DNA of 64,000 nucleotides, taken from positions 4,712,001-4,776,000 of the forward strand of contig NZ_OU745390.1 in NCBI RefSeq assembly GCF_916618955.1, read 5' to 3'. Below are positions 8,496 through 16,935 of this stretch, in pieces (the first letter of the stretch is position 1; each line of letters starts with the position of its first letter). The DNA comes from Pseudomonas sp. Marseille-Q3773 (GTDB taxonomy: Bacteria > Pseudomonadota > Gammaproteobacteria > Pseudomonadales > Pseudomonadaceae). A program made the position numbers and the translations under genes. The notes beneath the pieces were generated by a model. It had not been told where the DNA came from, did not search any database, and was given only the letters and a program-made list of their open reading frames with translations.

Positions 8496-8592
8496 TTTTG
8501 CATCGGGGCGCCGTTGGGCACAGGCATATGCTGGCCCCAAAGCGCCGGCACAAGGTTTGGCGCCAACCTATTCAATAAAAGGGGACAGCCTG

Positions 8593-9570
8593 ATGAGCCC
8601 AGCCGAACTTCACGCCGACAGCATCGTCATCGACGGCCTGATCATTGCCAAATGGAACCGCGAGCTGTTCGAAGACATGCGCAAGGGCGGGTTGACTGCG
8701 GCCAACTGCACGGTTTCGGTCTGGGAAGGCTTCAAGGCAACCGTCGACAACATCGCCGCCAGCCAGAAGCTGATCCGCGAAAACAGCGACCTGGTGATGC
8801 CGGTGCGCACCACCGCCGACATCCGCAAGGCCAAGGAACTGGGCAAGACCGGCATCCTCTTCGGCTTCCAGAACGCCCACGCGTTCGAAGACCAGATCGC
8901 CTACGTCGACGTGTTCAAGCAACTGGGCGTGGGCATCGTGCAGATGTGCTACAACACCCAGAACCTGGTGGGCACCGGTTGCTACGAGCGTGACGGCGGC
9001 CTGTCGGGCTTCGGCCGCGAGATCGTCGCAGAGATGAACCGCGTCGGCATCATGTGCGACCTGTCCCACGTCGGCTCCAAGACTTCCGAAGAAGTCATCC
9101 TCGAATCGAAAAAGCCGGTGTGCTACTCGCACTGCCTGCCGTCGGGCCTGAAAGAACACCCGCGCAACAAGTCCGACGCAGAGCTGAAGTTCATCGCCGA
9201 CCACGGTGGTTTCGTAGGCGTGACCATGTTCGCGCCGTTCCTGGCCAAGGGCATCGACTCGACCATCGACGACTATGCCGAAGCCATCGAATACACCATG
9301 AACATCGTCGGTGAAGACGCCATCGGTATCGGTACCGACTTCACCCAGGGCCATGGCCAGGACTTCTTCGAGTACCTGACCCACGACAAGGGCTATGCCC
9401 GTCGCCTGACCAACTTCGGCAAGATCATCAACCCGCTGGGTATCCGTACCGTGGGCGAATTCCCCAACCTCACCGAAACCTTGCTCAAGCGCGGCCACTC
9501 CGAGCGCGTGGTGCGCAAGATCATGGGCGAGAACTGGGTCAACGTCCTCAAGGACGTGTGGGGCGAATAA
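8593..9570 (+). CDS. Membrane-dipeptidase (M19) family protein, non-canonical metal site
   Basis: 325-residue TIM-barrel protein of the renal dipeptidase family (COG2355). Retained landmarks are DLSHVG (His159), YSH (His180), EHPRN and IGTDF (Asp249). The N-terminal H-x-D metal motif is absent: the usual D-G-H-N-D reads DGLII at 14-18. The bridging Glu of the G-x-E motif appears as Gln93 in GFQNAH. Canonical dipeptidase activity is therefore doubtful. An AAGGGGA ribosome site at 8579-8585 decides the ATG; the frame extends upstream without support. It heads the operon with the DUF5943 gene and dgcA, as in P. aeruginosa, so a role in dimethylglycine breakdown is inferred. Confidence 0.88.
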   Translation: MSPAELHADSIVIDGLIIAKWNRELFEDMRKGGLTAANCTVSVWEGFKATVDNIAASQKLIRENSDLVMPVRTTADIRKAKELGKTGILFGFQNAHAFEDQIAYVDVFKQLGVGIVQMCYNTQNLVGTGCYERDGGLSGFGREIVAEMNRVGIMCDLSHVGSKTSEEVILESKKPVCYSHCLPSGLKEHPRNKSDAELKFIADHGGFVGVTMFAPFLAKGIDSTIDDYAEAIEYTMNIVGEDAIGIGTDFTQGHGQDFFEYLTHDKGYARRLTNFGKIINPLGIRTVGEFPNLTETLLKRGHSERVVRKIMGENWVNVLKDVWGE

Positions 9571-9647
9571 GCCGCTCTCCAAGCCTGTAAGCCCCTGCCA
9601 GCAACGCCGGGGCATCCCAAACAAAATTTTTATGGAGTTGAGTTTCC

Positions 9648-10178
9648 ATGGCCAAGATCGCCCCGCAATTGCCAATCGAAGTCGACAGCGAGACCGGTGT
9701 CTGGACTAGCGACGCCCTGCCGATGCTGTATGTGCCGCGCCATTTCTTCGTCAACAACCACATGGGTATCGAAGAAGTCCTCGGTGCCGACAAGTACGCC
9801 GAGATCCTCTACAAGGCCGGCTACAAGTCCGCCTGGCACTGGTGTGAAAAAGAAGCCGAATGCCATGGCCTGGAAGGCGTAGCGGTGTTCGAGCACTACA
9901 TGAAGCGCCTGAGCCAGCGCGGCTGGGGCCTGTTCGAGATCCAGGACATCGACCTGGACAAGGGTACCTGCAGCGTCAAGCTCAAGCACTCGGCATTCGT
10001 GTACGTCTATGGCAAGTGCGGCCGCAAGGTCGACTACATGTTCACCGGCTGGTTCGCCGGCGCCATGGACCAGATTCTCGCTGCCCGCGGCAGCTCGATC
10101 CGCACCGTGGCCGAACAGGTCTACGGCGGTTCGGAAGAAGGCCACGAAGATGGCCTGTTCGTCGTCAAGCCGTTGTAA
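9648..10178 (+). CDS. DUF5943 (4-vinyl-reductase-like) protein
   Basis: 176-residue cytoplasmic protein conserved beside dgcA in Pseudomonas. It contains a V4R-like small-ligand-binding layout: HFFVNNHMGIEEVLGADKYAEILYKAGY, then WHWCEKEAECHGLEG and a closing KCGRKVDYMFTGWFAGAMDQIL segment with three Cys that could bind a metal. GGAG in the leader near 9633 precedes the ATG. It stands 77 bases after the dipeptidase gene and 15 before dgcA, so the three are probably cotranscribed. The biochemical role is unknown; a ligand-binding or assembly function for the DgcA reaction is a guess. Confidence 0.85.
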   Translation: MAKIAPQLPIEVDSETGVWTSDALPMLYVPRHFFVNNHMGIEEVLGADKYAEILYKAGYKSAWHWCEKEAECHGLEGVAVFEHYMKRLSQRGWGLFEIQDIDLDKGTCSVKLKHSAFVYVYGKCGRKVDYMFTGWFAGAMDQILAARGSSIRTVAEQVYGGSEEGHEDGLFVVKPL

Positions 10179-10193
10179 GCCGGAGATAGCGTC

Positions 10194-12254
10194 ATGGCAT
10201 TCGAAGCAATGTTCCAGCCGATCCAGATCGGCAAACTGACCATCCGCAACCGCGTGCTCAGCACCGCACACGCGGAGGTCTACGCCACTGACGGCGGCAT
10301 GACGACCGACCGCTATGTGAAGTACTACGAAGAAAAGGCCAAGGGCGGTATCGGCCTGGCGATCTGCGGCGGCTCGTCCGTCGTCGCCATCGACAGCCCG
10401 CAGGAATGGTGGTCGTCGGTCAACCTGTCGACCGACCGCATCATCCCGCACTTCCAGAACCTGGCCGACGCCATGCACAAGCATGGCGCCAAGATCATGA
10501 TCCAGATTACCCACATGGGGCGTCGCTCGCGCTGGGACGGCTTCAACTGGCCGACCCTGATGTCGCCGTCGGGTATCCGTGAACCCGTGCACCGCGCCAC
10601 CTGCAAGACCATCGAGGTGGAAGAGATCTGGCGCGTGATCGGCAACTACGCGCAAGCGGCACGTCGCGCCAAAGAGGGCGGCCTGGACGGTGTCGAGCTG
10701 TCGGCCGTGCACCAGCACATGATCGACCAGTTCTGGAGCCCGCGGGTCAACAAGCGTACCGACGAATGGGGCGGTACTTTCGAAGGCCGCATGAAGTTCG
10801 GCCTGGAAGTGCTCAAGGCCGTGCGCGCAGAAGTCGGTGACGACTTCTGCGTGGGCATGCGCATTTGCGGTGACGAGTTCCATCCGGACGGCCTCAGCCA
10901 TGAGGACATGAAGCAGATCGCCGCGTACTACGACGCCACCGGCATGATCGACTTCATCGGCGTGGTCGGCTCGGGTTGCGACACCCACAACACCCTGGCC
11001 AACGTCATCCCCAACATGAGCTACCCGCCGGAGCCGTTCCTGCACCTGGCGGCCGGCATCAAGGAAGTGGTCAAGGTCCCGGTACTGCACGCGCAGAACA
11101 TCAAGGACCCGAACCAGGCCACGCGTATCCTCGAAGGCGGCTACGTGGACATGGTCGGCATGACCCGTGCGCACATCGCCGACCCGCACCTGATCGCCAA
11201 GATCAAGATGGGCCAGATCGACCAGATCAAGCAGTGCGTCGGTGCCAACTACTGCATCGACCGCCAGTACCAGGGCCTGGACGTGCTGTGCATCCAGAAC
11301 GCCGCGACCTCCCGTGAATACATGGGCGTGCCGCACATCATCGAGAAGACCACCGGCGCCAAGCGCAAGGTGGTGGTAGTGGGCGCCGGCCCTGCCGGCA
11401 TGGAAGCGGCCCGCGTGGCTGCCGAACGTGGCCACGATGTGACCCTGTTCGAGAAGAAGGAGCAGATCGGCGGGCAGATCACCATCGCCGCCAAGGCGCC
11501 GCAACGCGACCAGATTGCCGGTATCACCCGCTGGTACCAGCTGGAGCTGGCGCGCCTGAAGGTCGACCTGCGTCTGGGCACCGCTGCCGACGTGGCGACC
11601 ATCCAGGACCTGCGCCCGGACATCATCGTGCTGGCCGTGGGCGGGCATTCGTTCCTCGAGCAGAACGAGCACTGGGGCGCCGCCGAAGGGCTGGTAGTCA
11701 GCAGCTGGGACGTGCTCGACGGCAAGGTCGCACCGGGCAAGAACGTGCTGGTGTACGACACCATCTGCGAATTCACCGGCATGTCGGTGGCCGACTTCAT
11801 CGCCGACAAGGGCAGCCAGGTCGAGATCGTCACCGACGACATCAAGCCGGGCGTGGCCATGGGCGGTACCAGCTTCCCCACCTACTACCGCAGCATCTAC
11901 CCGAAAGAAGTGATCATGACCGGCGACATGATGCTGGAAAAGGTCTACCGCGAGGGCGACAAGCTGGTGGCGGTGCTGGAGAACGAATACACCGGCGCCA
12001 AGGAAGAGCGCGTGGTCGACCAAGTGGTGGTGGAGAACGGCGTGCGTCCTGACGAGCAGCTGTACTACGCGCTGAAGGAAGGTTCGCGCAACAAGGGCCA
12101 GATCGACGTGGAGGCGCTGTTCGCCATCAAGCCACAGCCGATCCTCAGCCAGCCGGGCGAAGGCTACCTGCTGTACCGCATCGGCGACTGCGTGGCCCAA
12201 CGCAACGTGCATGCGGCGATCTACGACGCCTTGCGCCTGTGCAAGGACTTCTGA
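10194..12254 (+). CDS. dgcA: Dimethylglycine catabolism flavoprotein DgcA
   Basis: 686-residue protein of the trimethylamine dehydrogenase / dienoyl-CoA reductase class, needed with DgcB to demethylate dimethylglycine to sarcosine. Residues 1-~345 form the Old-Yellow-Enzyme FMN barrel (IQITHMGRRSRWDG; SAVHQHMIDQFWSPRVNKRTD). A Cys-rich Fe-S loop follows at 348-366. Residues ~390-686 are the Rossmann domains (VVVVGAGPAGMEAARVAAERG). In the Fe-S loop Cys348, Cys354 and Cys366 are present but the second of the four usual cysteines is Ala351 (codon gcc at 11244). Electrons should leave through DgcB and the ETF encoded downstream. Confidence 0.93.
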   Translation: MAFEAMFQPIQIGKLTIRNRVLSTAHAEVYATDGGMTTDRYVKYYEEKAKGGIGLAICGGSSVVAIDSPQEWWSSVNLSTDRIIPHFQNLADAMHKHGAKIMIQITHMGRRSRWDGFNWPTLMSPSGIREPVHRATCKTIEVEEIWRVIGNYAQAARRAKEGGLDGVELSAVHQHMIDQFWSPRVNKRTDEWGGTFEGRMKFGLEVLKAVRAEVGDDFCVGMRICGDEFHPDGLSHEDMKQIAAYYDATGMIDFIGVVGSGCDTHNTLANVIPNMSYPPEPFLHLAAGIKEVVKVPVLHAQNIKDPNQATRILEGGYVDMVGMTRAHIADPHLIAKIKMGQIDQIKQCVGANYCIDRQYQGLDVLCIQNAATSREYMGVPHIIEKTTGAKRKVVVVGAGPAGMEAARVAAERGHDVTLFEKKEQIGGQITIAAKAPQRDQIAGITRWYQLELARLKVDLRLGTAADVATIQDLRPDIIVLAVGGHSFLEQNEHWGAAEGLVVSSWDVLDGKVAPGKNVLVYDTICEFTGMSVADFIADKGSQVEIVTDDIKPGVAMGGTSFPTYYRSIYPKEVIMTGDMMLEKVYREGDKLVAVLENEYTGAKEERVVDQVVVENGVRPDEQLYYALKEGSRNKGQIDVEALFAIKPQPILSQPGEGYLLYRIGDCVAQRNVHAAIYDALRLCKDF

Positions 12255-12295
12255 TCGCACCGGCATGAACACCGCCCCCGAGGGCGGGATTGGCC

Positions 12296-12388
12296 CCCTG
12301 TGGGAGCGGGTTTACCCGCGAATGCGTCAGCACTGACAACCTCGTTGCCTGATCGGACGCATTCGCGGGTGAACCCGCTCCCACAGGG
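12296..12388. repeat. REP family A pair between dgcA and dgcB
   Basis: Arms 12296-12327 and 12357-12388, 32 bp with one mismatch. It divides the locus into a dipeptidase-DUF5943-dgcA block and a dgcB-ETF block and may terminate, or protect the end of, the first message. Confidence 0.9.
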
Positions 12389-12441
12389 TCCGCGCCGCCC
12401 TTGAGAGTGGCGCAAGAATCCAGCTGTTGTGGGAGCCTCCC

Positions 12442-14394
12442 ATGTTGAACACCCTTCTACCCATCCTGCTGTTCGCTGCCCTTGGCCTGGCAGTGCTCGG
12501 CGCCCTGCGCCGAGTGCGCATGTGGCGGCGTGGCCGGCCATCCAAGGTCAACCTGATCGGCGGCCTGCTGGCCATGCCGCGCCGTTACCTGGTGGACCTG
12601 CACCACGTGGTCGAGCGCGACAAGTACATGTCCAAGACCCACGTGGCCACCGCAGGCGGCTTCGTGCTGTCGGCCGCATTGGCGATCCTGGTGCATGGCT
12701 TCGGCCTGCAGAGCAAGATCCTCGGCTACGCGCTGTTGGTGGCCACGGTGATCATGTTCAGCGGTGCCGTCTTCGTCTTCAAACGCCGCCTCAACCCTCC
12801 AGCGCGGTTGTCCAAGGGGCCGTGGATGCGCCTGCCGAAGAGCCTGCTGGCGTTCGCCGCGAGCTTCTTCATCGCCACCCTGCCGGTCGCCGGCATCCTG
12901 CCTGCCAACACCGGGGGCTGGGTGATGGTCGCCATTCTCGGCCTGGGCGTGCTGTGGGGCGTGTCCGAGCTGTTCTTCGGCATGACCTGGGGCGGGCCGA
13001 TGAAACACGCCTTCGCCGGTGCCCTGCACCTGGCCTGGCACCGCCGTGCCGAGCGCTTCGGCGGCGGCCGCTCCACCGGCCTCAAGCCGCTGGACCTGGA
13101 AGACCCGAACGCACCGCTGGGCGTGGAAAAACCGGTGGACTTCACCTGGAACCAGCTGCTGGGCTTCGATGCCTGCGTGCAGTGCGGCAAATGTGAAGCC
13201 ATGTGCCCGGCGTTTGCCGCCGGCCAGCCCCTGAACCCGAAAAAACTCATCCAGGACATGGTCATCGGCCTGGCCGGTGGTACCGACGCCCAGTTCGCCG
13301 GCAGCCCGTACCCGGGCAAGCCGATCGGCGAGCATGGCGGCCACCCGCACCAGCCGATCGTCAATGGCCTGGTCGATGCCGAAACGCTGTGGTCATGCAC
13401 CACCTGCCGTGCCTGCGTCGAGGAATGCCCGATGATGATCGAGCACGTCGATGCCATCGTCGACATGCGTCGTCACCTCACCCTGGAAAAAGGCGCGACC
13501 CCGAACAAGGGCGCCGAGGTGCTGGACAACCTGATCGCCACCGACAACCCGGGCGGTTTCGCCCCCGGTGGGCGCATGAACTGGGCCGCCGACCTCAACC
13601 TGCAACTGCTGTCGGAGGTGAAAACCACCGAGGTGCTGTTCTGGGTCGGTGATGGTGCCTTTGACATGCGCAACCAGCGGACCCTGCGTTCGTTCGTCAA
13701 GGTGCTCAAGGCCTCCGGCGTGGACTTCGCCGTGCTCGGCCTGGAAGAGCGCGACAGCGGCGACGTGGCGCGCCGCCTGGGCGACGAAGCGACCTTCCAG
13801 CAACTGGCCAAGCGCAATATCCAGACCCTGGCCAAGTACAAGTTCCAGCGCATCGTCACCTGTGACCCACACAGCTTCCATGTGCTGAAGAACGAGTACG
13901 GCGCCCTGGGCGGTGAGTACCAGGTGCAGCACCACAGCACCTACATCGCCGAACTGATCGCGGCCGGCAAGCTCAACCTTGGCCAGCACAAAGGTGGCAG
14001 CGTCACCTACCACGACCCGTGCTACCTGGGCCGCTACAACGGCGAGTACGAAGCCCCGCGGGCAGTGCTCAAGGCGCTGGGTATCGAGGTGCGCGAAATG
14101 GAACGCTCCGGCTTCCGCTCGCGCTGCTGTGGCGGTGGCGGCGGGGCGCCGATCACCGACATCCCGGGCAAGCAGCGGATCCCCGACATGCGCATGGACG
14201 ACATCCGCCAGACCGAGGCCGAACTGGTGGCCGTGGGTTGCCCACAGTGCACCGCGATGCTCGAAGGCGTGGTCGAACCGCGCCCACAGATCAAGGACCT
14301 GGCCGAGCTGGTCGCCGACGTGCTGATCGAAGAGGACGCGCCTGCTGCCGCCAAGACGCCAACGGCCAAACGTGAACCTGCGGAGGTGCATTGA
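12442..14394 (+). CDS. dgcB: DgcB: membrane Fe-S protein of dimethylglycine oxidation
   Basis: 650-residue protein with about four or five N-terminal membrane segments (residues ~3-23, 70-90, 95-115, 135-155, 160-180; DUF3483-like). Two [4Fe-4S] motifs follow, Cys245/248/251/255 and Cys319/322/325/329. The C-terminal part carries two heterodisulfide-reductase CCG-type segments (YHDPCYLGRYN...RCCGGGGG; VGCPQC). The layout suits transfer of electrons from DgcA or the ETF to the membrane quinone pool. GGGAG seven bases upstream fixes the ATG at 12442, not the TTG at 12427. It overlaps the next gene by one base (TGATG). Confidence 0.92.
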   Translation: MLNTLLPILLFAALGLAVLGALRRVRMWRRGRPSKVNLIGGLLAMPRRYLVDLHHVVERDKYMSKTHVATAGGFVLSAALAILVHGFGLQSKILGYALLVATVIMFSGAVFVFKRRLNPPARLSKGPWMRLPKSLLAFAASFFIATLPVAGILPANTGGWVMVAILGLGVLWGVSELFFGMTWGGPMKHAFAGALHLAWHRRAERFGGGRSTGLKPLDLEDPNAPLGVEKPVDFTWNQLLGFDACVQCGKCEAMCPAFAAGQPLNPKKLIQDMVIGLAGGTDAQFAGSPYPGKPIGEHGGHPHQPIVNGLVDAETLWSCTTCRACVEECPMMIEHVDAIVDMRRHLTLEKGATPNKGAEVLDNLIATDNPGGFAPGGRMNWAADLNLQLLSEVKTTEVLFWVGDGAFDMRNQRTLRSFVKVLKASGVDFAVLGLEERDSGDVARRLGDEATFQQLAKRNIQTLAKYKFQRIVTCDPHSFHVLKNEYGALGGEYQVQHHSTYIAELIAAGKLNLGQHKGGSVTYHDPCYLGRYNGEYEAPRAVLKALGIEVREMERSGFRSRCCGGGGGAPITDIPGKQRIPDMRMDDIRQTEAELVAVGCPQCTAMLEGVVEPRPQIKDLAELVADVLIEEDAPAAAKTPTAKREPAEVH

Positions 14395-15626
14395 TGAGCG
14401 ACATTATCCGCCGCGACCCGCGCGCCGAGTGGATCGCCCGTAACCGTCTGCACCCGCTGCACGCAGCGATGCAGACCCAGCAAACCCGCTGGATGGGGCC
14501 GAACGGCCTGATCCGCAAGAACCCTCATGCGATTGCCGCAGGCTTCATCGGCCCGGCCGGCCTCAAGCGTATCGACCGCAGCGGCGCCCAGCAGGGCACC
14601 GGTGTGGGCGGGCGGCGCACGGCGGCGGCCGAGGTCAAGCTGCCGTTGCACCAGGTGGCGGCGCCGGCGTTCTACATCGCCGTGGTGCCAGACATGGTCG
14701 GTGGCCGCCTGAGCAGCCACGACCGCGACCTGCTCGGCCTGGCCCACAGCCTGGCCGGCAGCGACGGCGCGGTATTGGCGGTGGTGTTTGGCGAGCACAA
14801 GGAAAGCAACTTTTCCACAGCCGGCGTCGACCGCCTACTGGTCATCGAGGGCGACGCCTTCGAAGGTTATGCACCGGAGCAACTGGTACAAGGCTTGCGC
14901 GCTGTGGATAACCAGTTCACTCCGCGCCACTGGCTGCTGCCCGACAGCCGCACCGGTGGCGGCGAACTCGGCCGACGCCTGGGCGCGGCGCTGGGCGAGC
15001 GCCCGGCGACGCGGGTATGGCAGGTCAAGGATGGCCAGTGCATTGGCCGCGCCGGTGCCGGTCAACAGGACCTGCAACGCGCCGTGCCGCGCTTGATCCT
15101 GGCGGCGGCCGAATGCGCCGAGCCGGTCAGCGAAACCCGCCACGAAGCGCTGCCGGTAGAGTTGTCCACAAGTGTGCCGCGCAGCCTGTCGCGTATCGAG
15201 GACCTCGGCTCGGTGGCCGTCGATCCGGCCACCATTGCCATGGCCGAGGCCGAGTTCATCGTCTCGGGCGGCAACGGGGTCAAGGACTGGGACCTGTACC
15301 ACCAGGCTACCGCAGCGCTGGGCGCCACCGAAGGCGCCTCGCGGGTGGCGGTGGACGACGGCTTCATGCCGCGCAACCGCCAGGTGGGCGCGACCGGTAC
15401 CTGGGTTACCGCACGGGTCTACGTGGCTGTGGGTATCTCTGGTGCGATCCAGCACCTGCAGGGCATCGGCGCCTGCGACAAGGTGGTGGCGATCAACATG
15501 GACCCCGGCTGCGACATGATCAAACGGGCCGACCTGTCGGTGATTGGCGACAGCTCGGCAATTCTCAAGGCGCTGATCGATGCTGTGGATAACTACCGCA
15601 GCGCCGGCCAGCGCGACGCGGCATAA
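14394..15626 (+). CDS. Electron transfer flavoprotein alpha subunit (dgc operon)
   Basis: 410 residues, longer than the ~310 of housekeeping EtfA because of an N-terminal extension of roughly 90 residues rich in Arg/Gln (RNRLHPLHAAMQTQQTRWMGPNG). The C-terminal FAD domain is typical: ATEGASRVAVDDGF, RQVGATGTWVTARVYVAVGISGAIQHLQGI and INMDPGCDMIKRADLSVIGD. GGAGG at 14382-14386 serves the ATG. It pairs with the beta-like subunit downstream and should pass electrons between DgcA/DgcB and the quinone pool. Perfect DnaA-box sequences lie inside the gene at 14903-14911 and 15584-15592, each encoding Val-Asp-Asn. Confidence 0.9.
   Translation: MSDIIRRDPRAEWIARNRLHPLHAAMQTQQTRWMGPNGLIRKNPHAIAAGFIGPAGLKRIDRSGAQQGTGVGGRRTAAAEVKLPLHQVAAPAFYIAVVPDMVGGRLSSHDRDLLGLAHSLAGSDGAVLAVVFGEHKESNFSTAGVDRLLVIEGDAFEGYAPEQLVQGLRAVDNQFTPRHWLLPDSRTGGGELGRRLGAALGERPATRVWQVKDGQCIGRAGAGQQDLQRAVPRLILAAAECAEPVSETRHEALPVELSTSVPRSLSRIEDLGSVAVDPATIAMAEAEFIVSGGNGVKDWDLYHQATAALGATEGASRVAVDDGFMPRNRQVGATGTWVTARVYVAVGISGAIQHLQGIGACDKVVAINMDPGCDMIKRADLSVIGDSSAILKALIDAVDNYRSAGQRDAA
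14903..14911 (-). other. Perfect DnaA box within the ETF alpha gene
   Basis: TGTGGATAA on the plus strand, i.e. TTATCCACA on the minus strand. Uses the rarer GAT codon for Asp. See the DnaA-box repeat locus at 16567-17002. Confidence 0.6.
15584..15592 (-). other. Perfect DnaA box within the ETF alpha gene (second)
   Basis: TGTGGATAA encoding Val-Asp-Asn near the C-terminus of the alpha subunit. Confidence 0.6.
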
Positions 15627-15636
15627 GGGCACGAGC

Positions 15637-16407
15637 ATGAGTACCAAAGTGATCAGCCTGGTTTCCATCGGTGCCCACCCCAGCTCTGGTCGCGCGCGCC
15701 GCGCCGAGCAGGATGCCCGCGCGGTGGAACTGGGCTTGCAGCTGGCTGGGGATAACTTGCAGGTGGTGCACGCCGGCAACCCACGCGAAGAAGCGCTGCG
15801 CGCCTACCTGGGCATGGGCCTGGACCACCTGGATGTGCTGGAGCAGCCGGCCGGTGCCGATGTGCTGGGCGTGCTGGGCGACTACCTGCGTGACGCCGGG
15901 GCACAGCTGGTGCTGACCGGCAGCCAGGCTGAGACCGGCGAAGGGTCGGGCATGCTGCCGTTCCTGCTGGCGGAAAAACTCGGCTGGCCGTTGATCGTGG
16001 GCCTGGCCGAAGTGGAATCGATCGACAATGGCACCGCCCAGGTATTGCAGGCCCTGCCACGTGGCCAGCGGCGACGGCTGAAGGTGCGCCTGCCGTTGCT
16101 GGCGACTGTGGATAACGCCGCGCCCAAGCCGCGCCAGAGTGCCTTCGGGCCGGCGCGCCGTGGTGTCCTGGCGGCACGCAACGTGGCTATCGTCGAAGAC
16201 GAACTGCTGGCTGAAGCCGAACTGCAACCCGCCCGCCCGCGGCCCAAGCGGCTGAAGGTGATCAAGGCCAAGAGCGGCGCCGACCGCATGAAGGCGGCGA
16301 CTGCCAAGGCCAGTGGTGGCGGTGGCAAGGTGTTGAAAGACGTCACTCCGCAGGAAGGCGCCGAAGCCATCCTCAAGCTGCTGGTGGAAGAAGGCGTGCT
16401 GCGCTAG
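15637..16407 (+). CDS. Electron transfer flavoprotein beta subunit-like protein (dgc operon)
   Basis: 256-residue EtfB/FixA-like protein, ATG 10 bases after the alpha-subunit stop. Family features are an N-terminal nucleotide-binding region (ISLVSIGAHPSSGRARRAEQDARAVELG), the ALRAYLGMGLDHLDVL segment and GSQAETGEGSGMLPFLLAEKLGWPLI, the usual ADP/AMP-binding core. The C-terminus is an extended Lys/Arg-rich tail (PRPKRLKVIKAKSGADRMKAATAKASGGGG) unlike standard EtfB. It completes a dedicated ETF for the dimethylglycine branch. A perfect DnaA box is embedded at 16107-16115. Confidence 0.88.
   Translation: MSTKVISLVSIGAHPSSGRARRAEQDARAVELGLQLAGDNLQVVHAGNPREEALRAYLGMGLDHLDVLEQPAGADVLGVLGDYLRDAGAQLVLTGSQAETGEGSGMLPFLLAEKLGWPLIVGLAEVESIDNGTAQVLQALPRGQRRRLKVRLPLLATVDNAAPKPRQSAFGPARRGVLAARNVAIVEDELLAEAELQPARPRPKRLKVIKAKSGADRMKAATAKASGGGGKVLKDVTPQEGAEAILKLLVEEGVLR
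16107..16115 (-). other. Perfect DnaA box within the ETF beta gene
   Basis: TGTGGATAA encoding Val-Asp-Asn. Third of three such boxes in the ETF genes, all in the same orientation as most of those in the following intergenic repeats. Confidence 0.6.
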
Positions 16408-16424
16408 AGCCTCCCGCCGTCCCA

Positions 16425-16540
16425 TGCAGTAGCGGCCTTGTGTCGCGATGGGCTGCGCAGCAGCCCCCAGATCTTGAGCCAGACTCAGGATTGTCGGGAG
16501 CTGCTGCGCAGCCCATCGCAACACAAGGCCGCGCCTGCAT
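16425..16540. repeat. Intergenic palindrome, family B
   Basis: Long inverted repeat with outer arms based on GCGGCCTTGTGTCGCGATGG and inner GCTGCGCAGCAGC hairpins, directly after the ETF beta stop. Probably the 3' hairpin of the dgcB-ETF transcript. Confidence 0.85.
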
Positions 16541-16592
16541 TCAGGACAAGACATCGGCCACGCATTTTGCCCACCAAATCTGTTCGCCAACA

Positions 16593-16601
16593 TGTGGATA
16601 A
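16593..16601 (-). promoter_or_regulatory. DnaA box, repeat unit 1
   Basis: TGTGGATAA on the plus strand, an exact match to the consensus TTATCCACA on the minus strand. Confidence 0.65.
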
Positions 16602-16742
16602 AGTGTTGGCGCATGGCCGCAGGCTGCGTATGACGCAGCCTCCATAGGTTTGATCAAAAAACAGTCAGCGTCTGTCAGCGCGCTTGCTCGCCTGGCACAT
16701 CAGCATCTTTCTGATTTTGCCCACAATCGCTGTTAGCCCCTC

Positions 16743-16751
16743 TGTGGATAA
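16743..16751 (-). promoter_or_regulatory. DnaA box, repeat unit 2
   Basis: TGTGGATAA, 26 bases after TTGCCCAC and 57 before TTGTTCA, as in units 1 and 3. Confidence 0.65.
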
Positions 16752-16866
16752 TATGTTCGGTATCGGCTGCGAGCCGCGTATTCAGAGGCTTTGACAGATT
16801 TGTTCAAAAAATGATCAAACCTTTCATTTCATCCTTCCGGTCTTGCTAATCAGGGCCTTGCAGCGC

Positions 16867-16875
16867 TTATCCACA
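16867..16875 (+). promoter_or_regulatory. DnaA box, inverted copy
   Basis: TTATCCACA on the plus strand. On the opposite strand it stands 57 bases from TTGATCA (16818-16812), so it shares the palindromic tail of unit 2. Confidence 0.65.
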
Positions 16876-16926
16876 GTTCCGTTGCGAATGCCGTGCGCGG
16901 TTGCCCACAAACTCTGTTGGTGGCTC

Positions 16927-16935
16927 TGTGGATAA
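16927..16935 (-). promoter_or_regulatory. DnaA box, repeat unit 3
   Basis: TGTGGATAA with the same 26- and 57-base spacings as units 1 and 2. Confidence 0.65.

Noticed and set aside
8374-8592. N-terminal extension of the dipeptidase-like gene
   Set aside because: AAGGGGA precedes the ATG at 8593 and the upstream translation is unlike the family; the region should hold the promoter.
9630-12272. Minus-strand open frame of 880 codons opposite dgcA
   Set aside because: It is a shadow of dgcA: high-GC codon bias keeps the opposite strand open. The translation is His/Val/Asp-rich with no domain, while dgcA has clear family motifs.
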